Positions 13,631 through 13,644 of a DNA stretch of 13,644 nucleotides are shown in pieces. The notes below the pieces were generated by a model. It saw only the letters and a program-made list of their open reading frames with translations. It had not been told where the DNA came from and made no database searches. This DNA is from Lachnospiraceae bacterium. Its GTDB lineage: Bacteria; Bacillota; Clostridia; Lachnospirales; Lachnospiraceae. Position 1 is the stretch's first letter. Each line of letters starts with the position of its first letter. The position numbers and the translations under genes were made by a program. The stretch covers positions 1 to 13,644 of the forward strand of contig CAADTT010000054.1 in the NCBI GenBank assembly GCA_900752065.1, read 5' to 3'.

Positions 13631-13644
13631 TCACTCCATGCCTG

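Overview
The window reads as chromosomal DNA from an anaerobic, low-oxygen-adapted Firmicute, most likely a gut-type member of the Clostridia/Lachnospiraceae. The reasons are a clostridial-order rnf cluster (C, D, G, E, A, B) with a ferredoxin-rich long RnfB, an oxygen-sensitive class III ribonucleotide reductase, strong GGAGG-type ribosome binding sites and sigma-A type promoters. The genus is inference from style, not from a database match.

Layout. (1) 1-816: 3' part of a surface-type gene with a bacterial Ig-like (BIG2) domain and a possible PrcB-like C-terminal domain, split by a -1 frame change in an A-rich tract. (2) 862-911: intrinsic terminator, then a promoter (944-972) and a roughly 190-nt leader. 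(3) 1166-7181: a tight operon for the Rnf ferredoxin:NAD+ oxidoreductase: rnfC, a fused rnfD-rnfG, rnfE, rnfA, rnfB and apbE. Genes are 1-12 bases apart or overlap by ATGA. ApbE is the flavin transferase expected to attach FMN to the RnfD and RnfG domains, so the operon carries its own maturation enzyme. (4) 7183-7755, minus: a tandemly duplicated DUF305 protein, convergent with apbE with a single base between stop codons. (5) 7891-10285: a TPR lipoprotein and the ribosome-associated GTPase HflX. (6) 10286-10606: control region of nrdD, with two NrdR-type boxes exactly 31 bp apart, a near-consensus promoter and a structured leader with mutually exclusive stems. (7) 10607-12982: nrdD, class III ribonucleotide reductase carrying a C-terminal CPNC redoxin domain; no nrdG follows. 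(8) 13003-13111: two terminator hairpins between nrdD and the opposing gene. (9) 13147-13347, minus: a cold-shock protein with a consensus promoter and a terminator-like hairpin inside its leader. (10) 13560-13630: a nested palindromic element.

How they fit together: Rnf couples reduced ferredoxin to NAD+ with ion pumping, and NrdD makes deoxynucleotides without oxygen, so both large systems belong to anaerobic life. The most unusual points are the RnfD-RnfG fusion, a cysteine-rich RnfE tail, the NrdD-redoxin fusion under an apparent NrdR operator, the nrdD leader with alternative stems, and the apparent attenuator in front of the cold-shock gene. No CRISPR array, transposase, rRNA or tRNA was seen.
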